Made by a program: the position numbers and the translations under genes
Source: Jacaranda mimosifolia
Taxonomy: Eukaryota; Streptophyta; Magnoliopsida; Lamiales; Bignoniaceae
Reading direction: 5' to 3'
Assembly (NCBI GenBank): GCA_018894105.1
Contig: CM032117.1
Coordinates: forward strand, 31,228,501-31,292,500
Length of the DNA stretch: 64,000 nt
Notes under the pieces: generated by a model
What the model was told of the DNA's origin: nothing
Databases searched by the model: none
Seen by the model: the letters and a program-made list of their open reading frames with translations, nothing else
Part shown: positions 37,255 through 47,414 of the stretch, piece by piece
Layout: every line of letters begins with the position of its first letter
Position numbering within the stretch: the first letter of the stretch is position 1

Positions 37255-37473
37255 GAATTAATTACATTAAACCCCCCAAGCTATGGCCCTCGTTGCACAT
37301 TGCCCCCTAATCATTATCGATGTGTAATTTTACCCCCTAAACTAATTAAAATGTTTGCCGATACCACCTTTAGCCATTTCCGGTGGAATCTATGAGGAAT
37401 ATTCTGCTCCTTGACATCACATGCCCAATGCATGTGTTGGCCCTGGGCATTTTCGCGTGTTCGCAAAATTGCG
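37255..37473 (+). repeat. Left terminal inverted repeat of the MULE
   Basis: About 219 bp starting GAATTAATTACATT; the partner starts GGGTTAATTACATT. It ends with GTTCGCAAAATTGCG. By analogy with MuDR it would supply the promoter for the adjacent GRF gene, whose ATG is 88 bp further on. Confidence 0.85.
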
Positions 37474-37560
37474 AAATAAGTAAACGCATTTTTCACCTTC
37501 ACCATTTTTCACTTTCACCTAACCTGCCAAACAAGAGAGAGAGAAAGGGTCATCTTCTTC

Positions 37561-38015
37561 ATGTCGTCTTCTTCAGAAATTAGGGCTGAAAAATTTTCCA
37601 CCATGGATGGAATTTGTAACTGCAGAAGATCAACTGTGAATAAGACATCTTCGACCGATTTGTATCCTGGAAAAAGATATGTCATTTGCTCCAAGTTTCG
37701 AGTAGGATTCAAGTACCAAGTTTTTTTTTCACTATTTTTTCCTTTTTGCTGTTGGGTTAGTAGGTGGAAGAAAGTTCCTTTATTTTCCTTTGTTTTGCTA
37801 AAATTTTGAAGTTTACATTGCTGTAGGAATCTAGAGGGTGCAGCTTTTTAAACTGGATTGATCCTCCAATGTGTGAACGGTTTTGGCAAATAATACCTGG
37901 TTTACTGCACATATTGAACAAGCTTGAAGATGAAATAGCAAGAAAGAAATCAAGAGAAAGGTGGCTATGCGTGGCTTTGGTTTGCCTTTTTCTGTGCATC
38001 CACTGCATGATTTAA
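37561..38015 (+). CDS. GRF-type zinc finger protein carried by the MULE, two exons
   Basis: Exon 1 is 37561-37701 and exon 2 37827-38015, with a 125-bp intron (GT at 37702, AG at 37825-37826). Together they give 109 codons without a stop. The protein has a GRF zinc finger: CNC near residue 20, then PGKRYVIC, then GCSFLNWIDPPMC. A short coiled-coil segment (ILNKLEDEIARKKSRER) and a C-terminal hydrophobic stretch (WLCVALVCLFLCI), possibly a membrane anchor, follow. This matches the layout of small plant GRF proteins similar to Arabidopsis At4g04775. GRF fingers bind nucleic acid in other proteins; the role here is unknown. Splice sites were read by eye; an alternative acceptor 8 bp downstream with a later donor also keeps the frame. 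Confidence 0.75.
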
Positions 38016-38927
38016 CTTTCTACTACAAGTGGAGGAGAAAGAAAGGCAAAGATGGGAGTTGGAGTTTTATGTTTAGTGGATTGGATTTAAGTATGAAGTT
38101 CTACGTCATTTTTCTTTGCAATTGTACAGACATAGAGAACTTGACACTATCGGATGTAATGTATGAAGAATGAAGTAGGTTATGTATATATCATGAATGA
38201 TATTAATGTGAGGGCCCTTTTGGTTATTTTGACATGTAGTAGGATTTATTCTGACATGAATGAATGTGAGGATTTATTCAAAATGTGAGACCCTACTGGA
38301 TTTATTCTGAAATGAATTATATTTCAACATGTAGTAGGATATTGCTAATAGCTCATGTACATGTCAAATTGCTCCAAATTATCCAAATAAAATGAACCAA
38401 GATAAACCAAATTAACCCTACTAAAGGGACCGCCTTTCATTCCAACCATCAATCTGTAAAAGCATTACATTGTTCCTTTCCACTATATTGAATCTTTCAT
38501 CACACATTTAACAAAAATTTCTTATAAACCATTGTTGTCATAACATCATACCAAAATACCAAATCATTCCCCAAAATGACCTAATTATCATCTATACTTA
38601 ACATATCAATTACATCCAAAATAGTAATATTTTGCTGTTCGTCTAAAAATAGAACATTTTTTCATAGATCAAAAAATCTTAAGCAGCAGCCCCAAGTTCT
38701 TATTACTGAGTGCAAATGGGCAGTTCCTCAATCTGCTCTTCATATTCTTCATGAAAAAGATTGTGAAGCTTTACCTTTCCCTTTGCTCATCTATATACCA
38801 AACAAAATCAACAGACATTAAGAAAAGTAATTAACTTTATGGATGGTTAATAAACTATGTATCTTAACCTAAAAATGAGGAAAACTATGTACCACCTACT
38901 GAGTTGGCTTCATACTATCAATAGGCT

Positions 38928-41900
38928 TTATATTGCCAACAACTTTTTCCCTCCCTTTAGTTTCCTATATACCACACCATTGATCAACCACATTAATAAG
39001 CATATGCAAACATAAGAATGACAATTCATAAATACTTTCTTGTTGCTCCTAGATGGATAACTCTGAGCTGCAGTTTTTAATGGAACTTTAGATGCAGCAT
39101 CTTTAGTTTCTGGTCCTATAAATTGAGCTCCAGCACCTTCATCATAAATTTGTGCAACTTTACCAACAACCACATCCTTCTTCATAGATTTGTTCTTCTT
39201 CTTAATAAGTAGCTTTTTGGGCTTTGATGGTGGACCTACTTTCTTGACAGGGCCTATAATAGACCTTTGGCTGCTAGGAAATGGTTCCAAACTAGCACCT
39301 CTCAACTGCAAAGCACAAACATATAGTCTTTAACTTAAACACCAATCAAATCATTAAATTAAATTAAAGAACTGACTAAACTAAATATCATGCTCACCAC
39401 AACATTCCTTGCGACTCTGTTTATCTAGGAAATTGTGGACTCAGTTGTAGTGCAAAGTTGTTTCCTTTTCTTATTGTATCCCTTTCAAATGAGAAAGAAA
39501 AATTCATTACAAGTAAAACACAATATATTAAGCATAAAACAAGAAAATATAGAGCACATAATAGATAAAACTTACAAATGGTTTAACCTTTCTTGATGTT
39601 TCTTTCTTAGCATTTGGTGGAGGCACTTCCACATGCTCCTCAAGTTGCTAATTCTTCCTGTTAAGTAGACAACTCCTTGAATTGTGGCCTTGCACACCAC
39701 ACAGCCTGCATTTCATGATCAATCCTTGTCTTCCCAACTTTCCTGAGGTCTCACCAACATTTTTCACTTTCACTTCATTTTTCTTCTTCTCTTGAAACTC
39801 CTCAAGTGACCTCATTCTATCTTGTTTTTTAGGACTCCCAGGCATTTTTCTTTCATAGGAGAAAGTAGTATAGCTCTATTAGAAGCTGGCCACTCATCAG
39901 GCCCATGAAGGGGTACCATCAAGTGGCTATACACCCTCAAAAAAATGTCCTTGTGATAGCACACATTCACATAATCCTCAGGTTTGAATCCCATGAAATA
40001 TAAGCTGGAAATTGCATGTGCACATGGGATCCCAGTCAGCTACCACTTTCTACAACTACAATTTTTTTCTCCTACATGGACAATGAACTTATCACCATAG
40101 GATCCTTCAATTTCAAATTGCTCATGTTCATTCCTATGGGCAATGAAGTCCATGTTCTTCTTCTTGTTCTCCTCAACAATTGTTTGAACATTTGGACAAA
40201 TATCTCACTTACACTTCATCATGTTATCTCTCTTCACATATAATCTTTTCATTAAAGTCATCCTTATTATTTCAAGCATATCAATAATTGGCTTGCTCCT
40301 AGCCTCTAAAATCAAAGCATTAAAATTCTCACACGTGTTGTTCAATAGAATATCACATTTGGGATATGTACTGAAATAAAATTGGAGCAATGAGCAGCAG
40401 GCGTCTGAGTAAGCCATTTAAATGCATTCAAGTCTCTTTCTCTCAACTCTTTCAACACTCTCTCAAAATCAACAATTCTGGTGGCCTTAGCAGCTCTCCA
40501 AACTATCATTTTCAATGCTAAACCCTTATGAACTACTTTAAAATTGTTGTACAAATGCATGATACAAAATCTATACTCATAGTTTAGCATTAGCATTTGA
40601 ACAGCATCTAACAAGCCTTTTTGCTTGTCAAACATTATTGTCCAATTCCCAACTTCACTTGTTATATTCGAATCATCCATTAACAACTATAAAAACCAAA
40701 TCCAACTTTTTTTTCCCTTCTCCACCACAGCATAAGCAAAGGGATACATACAATTATTAGAATCTGTCCCTACTGCACATAGTAGGATCCCACCACAGTT
40801 TGTCTTTAAATGGCAACCATCTAAGTAAATCACTGGCCTACATTGGAGAAAATCTTTTTTCAATGACCCCTAACAACAATAAAACCTTTTAAACAAACTT
40901 GCCCACAACTTCTTTTGTTTTAATTCTCACAGTTGTGTCTTTGTTACTCCTAATGATCTCAGCTGCATACTTATAAAGCATGCCATATTACTCCAGCTCA
41001 GAACCAGAAAACATTTGTGCAACCTTGACCTTTGCTCTATACATTTGGAACCTGCTAAACAACAACTTACACTCTTTTTGTACCACAGACTTCATTAACC
41101 CTATAGGGCACTTAGGATCAGTTCTTATCTTTTTCTATACTTATTTGCAACCTATCTAGAGTTCGTAGCAGCCATTCTCTCTGCCCTTGAACATTAATGC
41201 ACTCCAAATAGTATCTTAACTTGCATTGTGTTCTCAACATGTATCTTAGAAGTATAGATTTGCCAAGGACAATTTGTATGTTTGCATTTCACCTGCACCT
41301 TATCTTTATCATTTTTTGTGAACACAACTTCCCTGTCATTCATGATTGAGTGCTGTCTAACAGCTTCCCTAAAGGTCTTAGTGTTAGGAAAACACAATGC
41401 AACCTCAAAATGAGGTTCATTCATGTCAACCTATGGGTTAAAAATTTCAAAGCCATTATGTTTAATGTGATCTCTCAAGTTGGAAGTCCCCTTAGGTTTT
41501 GAAATTGTACTTGTATCTGTTTTTTTGCTGTTGAACCCACCCACTTGAATATCTACATCAACTAGTTCCTCCTCTGACAAATTATTCTCACTATCTACCA
41601 AAATACCAAAATAATTTGAATCATCCCCCAAAGGCTGCTCATCATCACTACAACCACTATCATTAGTTTGCAACAATCCTTCCTCATCTATTGATGCATG
41701 ATCATTAGTTTTACCCACCACATCAGATTCATTTTCCTCCACTACCCTACCCTATTCCTCAACAACATCATTCTCCACTGTCCTACCCTCTTCCTCAGCC
41801 ACTTCATTCTCTATTACCCTACCTTCTTCCTTAGCTACATCATTCCCATCATGCTCATATTCATCATCACCTACATAATCTAAACTCTCTTCAATATTAG

Positions 41901-42243
41901 GTAACATCTGGCTAAATTCATCAGTAGACTCCATTAGACTGGAACTTTGCCCCTTCCTATCTGAATGATGTAAGAAACCCCCAACTACCATTTCCTCATC
42001 AATGAAATTTACAAGACTAAGTGCATCATTATCAATCTCCATCAAACTTATAGCAGCACAGTCATTACCCTCAACTCTACTATAGTAAAAGGCAACACAT
42101 GTCATGTTTATACTTAAAAACTTAGCCATTTCACATATTTCAATCATAGATATCTCATATTGGCAATAGTAATCGAAATGACGTATTTTTCCTCCTACAT
42201 ATACCCCATGACCAAGCTCATAGAACTGCCCATTATAATGCAT
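38928..42243 (-). pseudogene. MuDR-type transposase (mudrA-like), nearly intact frame
   Basis: It starts at the ATG at 42243. Order: an N-terminal domain of about 100 residues; an acidic tail with three tandem EEGR-type repeats (41840-41740); a MuDR DNA-binding domain (41424-41194, ending KCKHTNCPWQIYTSK); the MULE catalytic domain with Asp in YLDGCHLK (40819-40821) and Asp in FDKQKGLL (40627-40629), and a CENFNALILEARSKP segment near the expected Glu; a SWIM-like region (about 40060-39950); a CCHC knuckle CRLCGVQGHNSRSC (about 39710-39670); and a lysine-rich C-terminal part (39311-38928). ORFs from 42243 to 40342 share one frame with several in-frame stops (41752, 41431, others to 40690). 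Two frameshifts follow. It would cut at the TIRs if repaired by nature or supplied in trans. Confidence 0.88.
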
Positions 42244-42983
42244 TCTGATAGTGAAATAATCAATATTAGAACCTGTAGAATATAGTGGAAGGAAGGAATT
42301 TTATAAGTCTACAAGCAACTCAGTACAAAAAAGAATGCTTTTTAAATTGGTTTTTAAGTCTTAAAGTACGTAGGGCCAAATACATACACATACATAAATG
42401 ACATGTGGTCCCCTATTCACAAACAAGTTGAACAGAAAACATGTGGGGCTTCAATTAGACCTTCTTTTTCCCAACAACCTTCAATAAAGTAATCACATGC
42501 CACAGAAAAGTAAAAAAAGCAGATAAGACAACACACTTTAGCATCTAGTTAAAGCACATATAGTAAAGGGAACCCACAAAACACTGGGAAAAAGACATAA
42601 ACTGCAATATTCCTTTTCATAACTTTATAGAATACTCAATCGCTGCAAAATATGGTTAGATTTTGCCAAACCCAACAAATCTATGTACAAACCAAAAAAC
42701 CCTATCCAAGCCCTACAATAAACAAAATACACGAAGAAAAATGGTTCAACAAACTTATCGTAATCTGGTGCACTTCTTCCTACTGGAATCGCATCTTCCT
42801 TCTCTCTCATTTTCCAGCCCATTGCCTTGTCTCTTTTTTGGGTTCTCGAGAAATACAGAGAGGAAAAGAGAAAAGCCCTAAGTCTAATTTCAGATGAAAT
42901 GAAGGTAAGACATCTGGGTTCTTTTTTTTTTTAAGTTTTCTTTTTTAGTTTAGGTGTTTCCTTTTTCCTTTTTTTTTTTTGTC
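42244..42983. other. Transposase 5' region inside the MULE
   Basis: This is the stretch between the transposase ATG and the right TIR, probably 5' untranslated sequence with or without an intron. Small overlapping ORFs at 42625-42897 on both strands have no recognisable motif. T-rich runs occur at 42920-42980. Confidence 0.45.
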
Positions 42984-43203
42984 CGCAATTTTGCGAACAG
43001 ATGAAAACGCCCAGGGCTAACACATGCATTGGACATGTGATGTGCAAGGAACGGAATATTCCTTATAGATTCCACCGAAAATGGCTAAAAGTGGTATCGG
43101 CGAACATTTTAATTAGTTTAGGGGATAAAATTGCACATCAATAACGGTTAGGGGGCAATGTACAACGAGGGCCATAGGTTGGGGGGTTTAATGTAATTAA
43201 CCC
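42984..43203 (-). repeat. Right terminal inverted repeat of the MULE
   Basis: Partner of 37255-37473, ending GGTTTAATGTAATTAACCC. It lies about 740 bp upstream of the transposase ATG, in the position of the mudrA promoter of MuDR. Confidence 0.85.
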
Positions 43204-43470
43204 TATAAAAATTGTAGTAAATAAGTATAGTTTTTGCTATGATAAGATGAAGTGTAGTATTTGATATAACTTTTACCGCACGTTTGGAATTTTATACTAT
43301 AATAGTAAAATCATAGCAAATAATCCTTTTTTACTACATTATTTTTAGTGAAGTAAAAAAAATATTGTAGGAAAAAACATAATTTCTTGTAGTGTATGGC
43401 ATTGCTCATAGAACGGAGCAATACCCAACTCTTGAATTTATGCATCGTTAGTGCAAGTCTATCCGAATCT

Positions 43471-45060
43471 AAATGACTTAAAGGCAAGGGACAAAAGGTT
43501 TTAATGTGGATGAGTCAACTCTTATCAATTTCAGTTTACAGCTGTATGGTTTTGGTGGAGAAAATTAGAAATTTTGGGTTGGATTGGAAAAAGAGTGGGG
43601 TTGAGCATGCTCAGGACACGTGTATGTTGGTGTTAATTTTCAGTGGTTAACATATTTTGAATATTGCTTTTTGGGAAATGGATACTAGTCAGGACACATT
43701 TTGGTTTCTGTTGCTGTTTATTTTGACAGAATGTTTGGCTTTTGCTTCTAATGGTTTCTCGAATCTGCCTTGTCCTAATTGACAACAACCTTTTTAGCTG
43801 ATGGTTGTGGTGCCTGGCTATTTTCTTTTGATGGTCAGTTTGATAAGTTTGGAGAGTTTGGAATGTATGGATTGCTGATTGTTGTGAAATCAGAGTGTTT
43901 GTTTGTACTGAGGATTGATTTGTCGCTGCTGATGTATGGTCAGTTTGTTGTTTGTTTGCTGTGAATGTATGGTCATTTCTGAATGTTTTGTTGTATGGAG
44001 TGTTTAAATTCAGAGTATGGATGGCAATTTGTATGATGTGTTTGAAATCAGACTATGGATTATTGTAGCTGCTGCTTTCTGTTCAAAGGCTCTGTTTTGA
44101 GGCTGATTCCCCTTTTGATCAACAGAAATCAGATTGATTGTGCAGCAGGCCGTTCACAAGTTTATTGGCTCCAGATTGTGCTTATTTTCTGAAATAACCA
44201 AATTGCGTTTGCTGTTGTTCAGTGCACGGGGTTCAAGTGCTTGGATATTTCATGGCTTCTTTTGTGGAAGTTTTTCGCCATGCAACTTTGCTTTGATTTT
44301 GGTTTTGTCTTGCTTTTTGGAGGCATGCATTAAACTGCTGCTGGATTCTGCCGCGCATGCTTATGGCATAATTATAAATGTTTGAAGTGGGGCTTGATCA
44401 TTGGTTGTACCAAGTTGAGCTCTTAAATTATTGCGGAAATTTGTGGGATACTCGGGCCGAACCTAGGTTGAAGGGGGCACCCCAGGTTTTTCGGATTTTA
44501 AATTGATGGAGAGGGGATTCGATCTCGGTTCTGGGTACTATATTGGAACTTGGAAGCAAGCAAGATGCTGATCGAACTCACATGGACATATTTGAATTGT
44601 TGGTTTAAAGCGTGCTGACTTGTGATCAATGGCAACCCTTCGGACTTCGAACTTCGCTTTGTAATTTGCCGCTGACCAACTCGATTTTGAAGTTTAATTG
44701 AAGGACCAAATTTTGACTGGTCAGCCTTTTAATTTGCCACAATTTTGCCGGATTGGGCTGGTGAAATTGCTCTCAATTTTGTGAAGGCCAAAATTGGGCT
44801 CTATGTCGTTCTGATTGAAAGTACGCTGATTGAATTGGGGCACCAGATTTTTGAACTTGGACGGTCTTTCGGTCTTGAGCCCGGCAGCTAGCAAAATTAT
44901 GTGTTGCTGGCAAATGTCTCTCTTTTAATTTTATTTTGTGCTAAATTTTATTGTAAGGAAAATAAGTATTTCCTAATTTAAATTCGCTCAAACATTATCT
45001 CCCTGTAACTTCTTTTGGCATCTAGTATATTCTGAGCCTTATTTAAAAAAAATAAAAAAA
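43471..45060 (+). mobile_element. Poly(A)-tailed retroinsertion of unknown source
   Basis: The insert ends in an A-rich tail (45044-45060). It is flanked by AGTCTATCCGAATCT (43456-43470) and AGTCTATCCAAATCT (45061-45075), a 15-bp duplication with one mismatch, in the middle of the element C LTR. Long duplications plus a poly(A) end are the signature of LINE-type target-primed reverse transcription. The 1.6 kb body has no recognisable protein; ORFs at 43779-43964 and 44134-44385 show no motif. It may be a 5'-truncated LINE (3' UTR), or a retrocopy of a non-coding or UTR-rich host transcript. Confidence 0.75.
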
Positions 45061-45338
45061 AGTCTATCCAAATCTTAGATATCCTATCTCATAAGATCCT
45101 ACGACTTGAAAGATTTAAAATCACGACTGTGTAAGACTTATTCCATGATCACCACCCAATGCATGATCAAGTCCCGTAGTCATGTGTGATCTAAGTGATT
45201 CAATCAAATGTTAGTGAAGTAAACATAAGTATAAGATGAAGATGACCATTTTATTGAATATCATTCAATTAAGATTGTCTTGCAAGAAAATAGTTTACAT
45301 GGCCAATCTAATTGGCTAAAAGGGCACTATTCCAATCA

Positions 45339-46232
45339 TAAATTCATGCATTTACATCAAGCCCACGTCTGGTCATCACAAAATTTTAAGCCATTTCCAT
45401 ATATGAATCAAAATCAATACGACTCCAAGCCCTTAGAAGGAAATCGGCTCCCTACAAATATTGAAAAATAGCCTCCAATACCAAAGGGCCAACAGGCCTC
45501 TTGTCATGAATGATAAATGAAATACTCTCTAAAAAATGAAGATGGTCACCCGAACAATGCTCCCTCCTAACGATCCTAAAAGATCTCCCAAATATGAAGT
45601 CTTCAAGCAAAAATATTCAAAGTTATTCGTAGAATGCTAACCTTTGACAAGAATTCTATAACTCAAAAAAAAGCCTTCAAGCAAGAATTCCATAACTTTT
45701 AACAAGAATTTCATAACCTTTGTTGACCGTGCATTAGAATAAATGAGAACGCACGCCTCAAACACCAAGTGCAACCTAATTATTCCCCTACAACTCATAA
45801 TTTCTCGTTTTTATTTATTTCCACTACTCCCTAGTTCCAGAACAATATATTTACTTTTAATTTAATACTACCTTTTGTTCTATAAATTGTACGTTATCTC
45901 TCCAGCTTTTCAATTAACGTACAGCTCCTAATTTTTCTCTCATTTATTTCATCACTAAAATCTCTAATTCCCAAATAATAATCTTTTATGAACCCTACTT
46001 TTTCCAACTACATTGAGTAGTCATGGATAAAAATATTTTCACCAAAGGCATCAAATGAAGCAAGAGAACATATTTTCGGCACTACTATTATTTCAAGCAT
46101 CAAGAAAATTGTAAATGGGCGATTAATTTGAGCTTTACGCAATAAAGATTGATACTGGTTGTTTAAATGGAAAAAGAAAAAGAACAAATTTCCCCTTTTA
46201 AGCTACATTAGAGACCATAGAGGACTAATCTG
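45339..46232. other. Unclassified DNA between element C and the right-hand Mutator-like element
   Basis: No gene or terminal repeat is recognised. Short phrases like CAAGAATTCCATAAC recur three times near 45650-45710. This region and 25500-26081 were contiguous before element C inserted, so both may belong to one older repeat. Confidence 0.4.
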
Positions 46233-46587
46233 GAAATATATGGGTTAATTATCCAAACCTTCCTAAGGTTTGGCCTAATTATAATAAGGTCCAAAAGTTT
46301 CACGAAATTACAAATACCCCCTAACGCTAACGGTTAATCGTTAAGTCAAATTATTTTTGCGAAATGACTAATTTACCCTTGATAGAATATGTGAGGAAAA
46401 AAAGAACAAAAGAAAAAGAAATGCATAAAAACTAAAATAACCTTAACATTACGAAATAACTAAAACACCCATGAAGTTTCATGAAAATAACAAAATAACC
46501 TCAAGTAATAAAATTGAAAAAATACACTAAAATCATTAATAAAAAATATTAATTATAAAATAATTAAATAATTATATATATGCATAT

Positions 46588-47374
46588 TGATATGGGATAG
46601 CCCAATAGACTCGGCCCAAAGACCACAGACTCAAGAATGTAGCATCAGGCCCATCCCATTCTCAGGGCCCAATTGTGCTACCGACTTCAGGTGATCCAAA
46701 TCGACCAGACAGATCAACCTGTCATACTCTAGCGGGCGGACATTCGATCGGGTCACAGAGAAAACCGTTCGTCAACCCATCGACCACGGCGCTCGGCCAC
46801 TTCTTACGCCACACGTACAAATCGTAATGTCGACCCTGTCACCGACCATGGAGGTCGACTCGACGCAGAGTCAACCCTGCCGCATTAAATGCCCTAACAG
46901 CTGCCTTCGCATTAATGACACATGCCGCCCCAGTACCTCCCATGTTGCCGCCCTAGGCAGGAGGCTCGTCTACAGTATACTATTCTGTCCATGAAACCTA
47001 AAAATGCAGCCACCTGGAATAGTACAAGAATAGGAGATGACCTAATGCCTCTCATGCAAGGACAAAGATCCTTCCTACATGTCAAGGGCATCTCAGACAA
47101 ATCCCCACTGGGAGAAGGCTATAAATACCTCCCCTCTAGCCTCACAAAAGGTATGCCATTTTATATATAAAGCCCTCACTCTATTGCTCATCATATCTAG
47201 TCGAGCCCATATTGACTTGAGCGTTGAAGCGCCTTAGCCGAGGGCATCTTGGCTAGCTAAATGTTTGCTCGTGATTGCAGGACTCAGCCCAATTCAATTC
47301 ATAGATCAACTAGAGAGGTCGAACCCTTCCAATCTATCATCTGATCCAATTACAAGCAGATTTCACCCTCATCA
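46588..47374 (+). repeat. 5' LTR of the gypsy element
   Basis: 787 bp from TGATATGG to CCCTCATCA. TATA box TATAAATA at 47120-47127, so transcription would start about 30 bp further on. The partner LTR is at 56582-57373. Confidence 0.92.
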
Positions 47375-47376
47375 TT

Positions 47377-47394
47377 TGGCACCATCTGTGGGAA
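47377..47394 (+). other. Primer-binding site of the gypsy element
   Basis: TGGCACCATCTGTGGGAA begins two bases after the LTR end. It resembles the TGGCGCC-type binding sites common in plant gypsy elements (complement of a tRNA 3' CCA end). The exact tRNA cannot be named with confidence. Confidence 0.7.
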
Positions 47395-47414
47395 TCTTGA
47401 GTCCGCAATCAAAA

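Larger units (their letters stand above)
37255..43203. mobile_element. MULE (Mutator-like element), autonomous type, two convergent genes
   Basis: 5949 bp bounded by terminal inverted repeats of about 220 bp (37255-37473 and 42984-43203, about 90 percent identical by eye). It is flanked by a perfect 9-bp duplication TATAAAAAT (37246-37254 and 43204-43212), the size typical of Mutator. Inside are a minus-strand MuDR-type transposase (decayed) entering from the right TIR and a plus-strand GRF zinc-finger gene entering from the left TIR. It lies within the CACTA-like element. Confidence 0.92.
36260..43394. mobile_element. CACTA-like transposon, non-autonomous, split by a MULE
   Basis: The left end is CACTACAAAAAAAT and the right end, read in reverse, is CACTACAAGAAATT. 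The 3-bp target duplication TAT is present on both sides (36257-36259 and 43395-43397), as expected for CACTA elements. Removing the nested MULE leaves about 1.2 kb without coding sequence. Subterminal regions are rich in TAGTAAA-type words in both orientations. The insertion interrupts the LTR of element C; the flanks rejoin to the uninterrupted sequence seen at 19140. Confidence 0.85.
26082..45338 (-). mobile_element. Copia element C, minus strand, expanded by nested insertions
   Basis: Third copy of the long-LTR copia family. From right to left: 5' LTR (33230-45338, interrupted by three insertion events at separate sites), primer-binding site, leader, gag (from about 31247), protease, integrase, RT, RNase H, polypurine tract and a shortened 3' LTR (26082-27734). 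The ends are slightly degraded. Candidate 5-bp duplication ATAAG (26077-26081) versus ATAAA (45338-45342) is only tentative. Gag-pol is dead. Confidence 0.8.
33230..45338 (-). repeat. 5' LTR of element C in four pieces
   Basis: The LTR pieces are 33230-34084, 35187-36259, 43395-43470 and 45061-45338. Together they make about 2.25 kb, the normal length of the family LTR. It begins TGTAGGTAAGTG at 33230. It carries a perfect 12-bp palindrome GGTGTGATGCCA / TGGCATCACACC (33884-33910) next to a TATATATA box (about 33866-33873, minus). The gaps hold a Mutator-like MITE, a CACTA/MULE nest and a poly(A) retroinsertion. Confidence 0.85.

Noticed and set aside
37314..37505. Minus-strand ORF in the left MULE TIR
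   Set aside because: It lies almost wholly within the inverted repeat, and the matching region of the right TIR does not keep the frame.
42625..42897. Overlapping ORFs on both strands next to the right MULE TIR
   Set aside because: Low-complexity sequence, no recognisable domain, and they overlap each other on both strands.
26077..45342. Firm target-site duplication for copia element C
   Set aside because: ATAAG and ATAAA are close, but the right LTR end is altered (ATTCCAATCA), so the alignment of the boundary is ambiguous.
45640..45720. A short tandem repeat or CRISPR-like array of CAAGAATTCCATAAC
   Set aside because: Only three imperfect copies with irregular spacing in plant DNA; no array structure.
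47265..47414. Gag translation starting at 47265
   Set aside because: This in-frame ATG lies inside the LTR and the frame crosses the primer-binding site. The ATG at 47415 is conserved in the related fragment at 24092.
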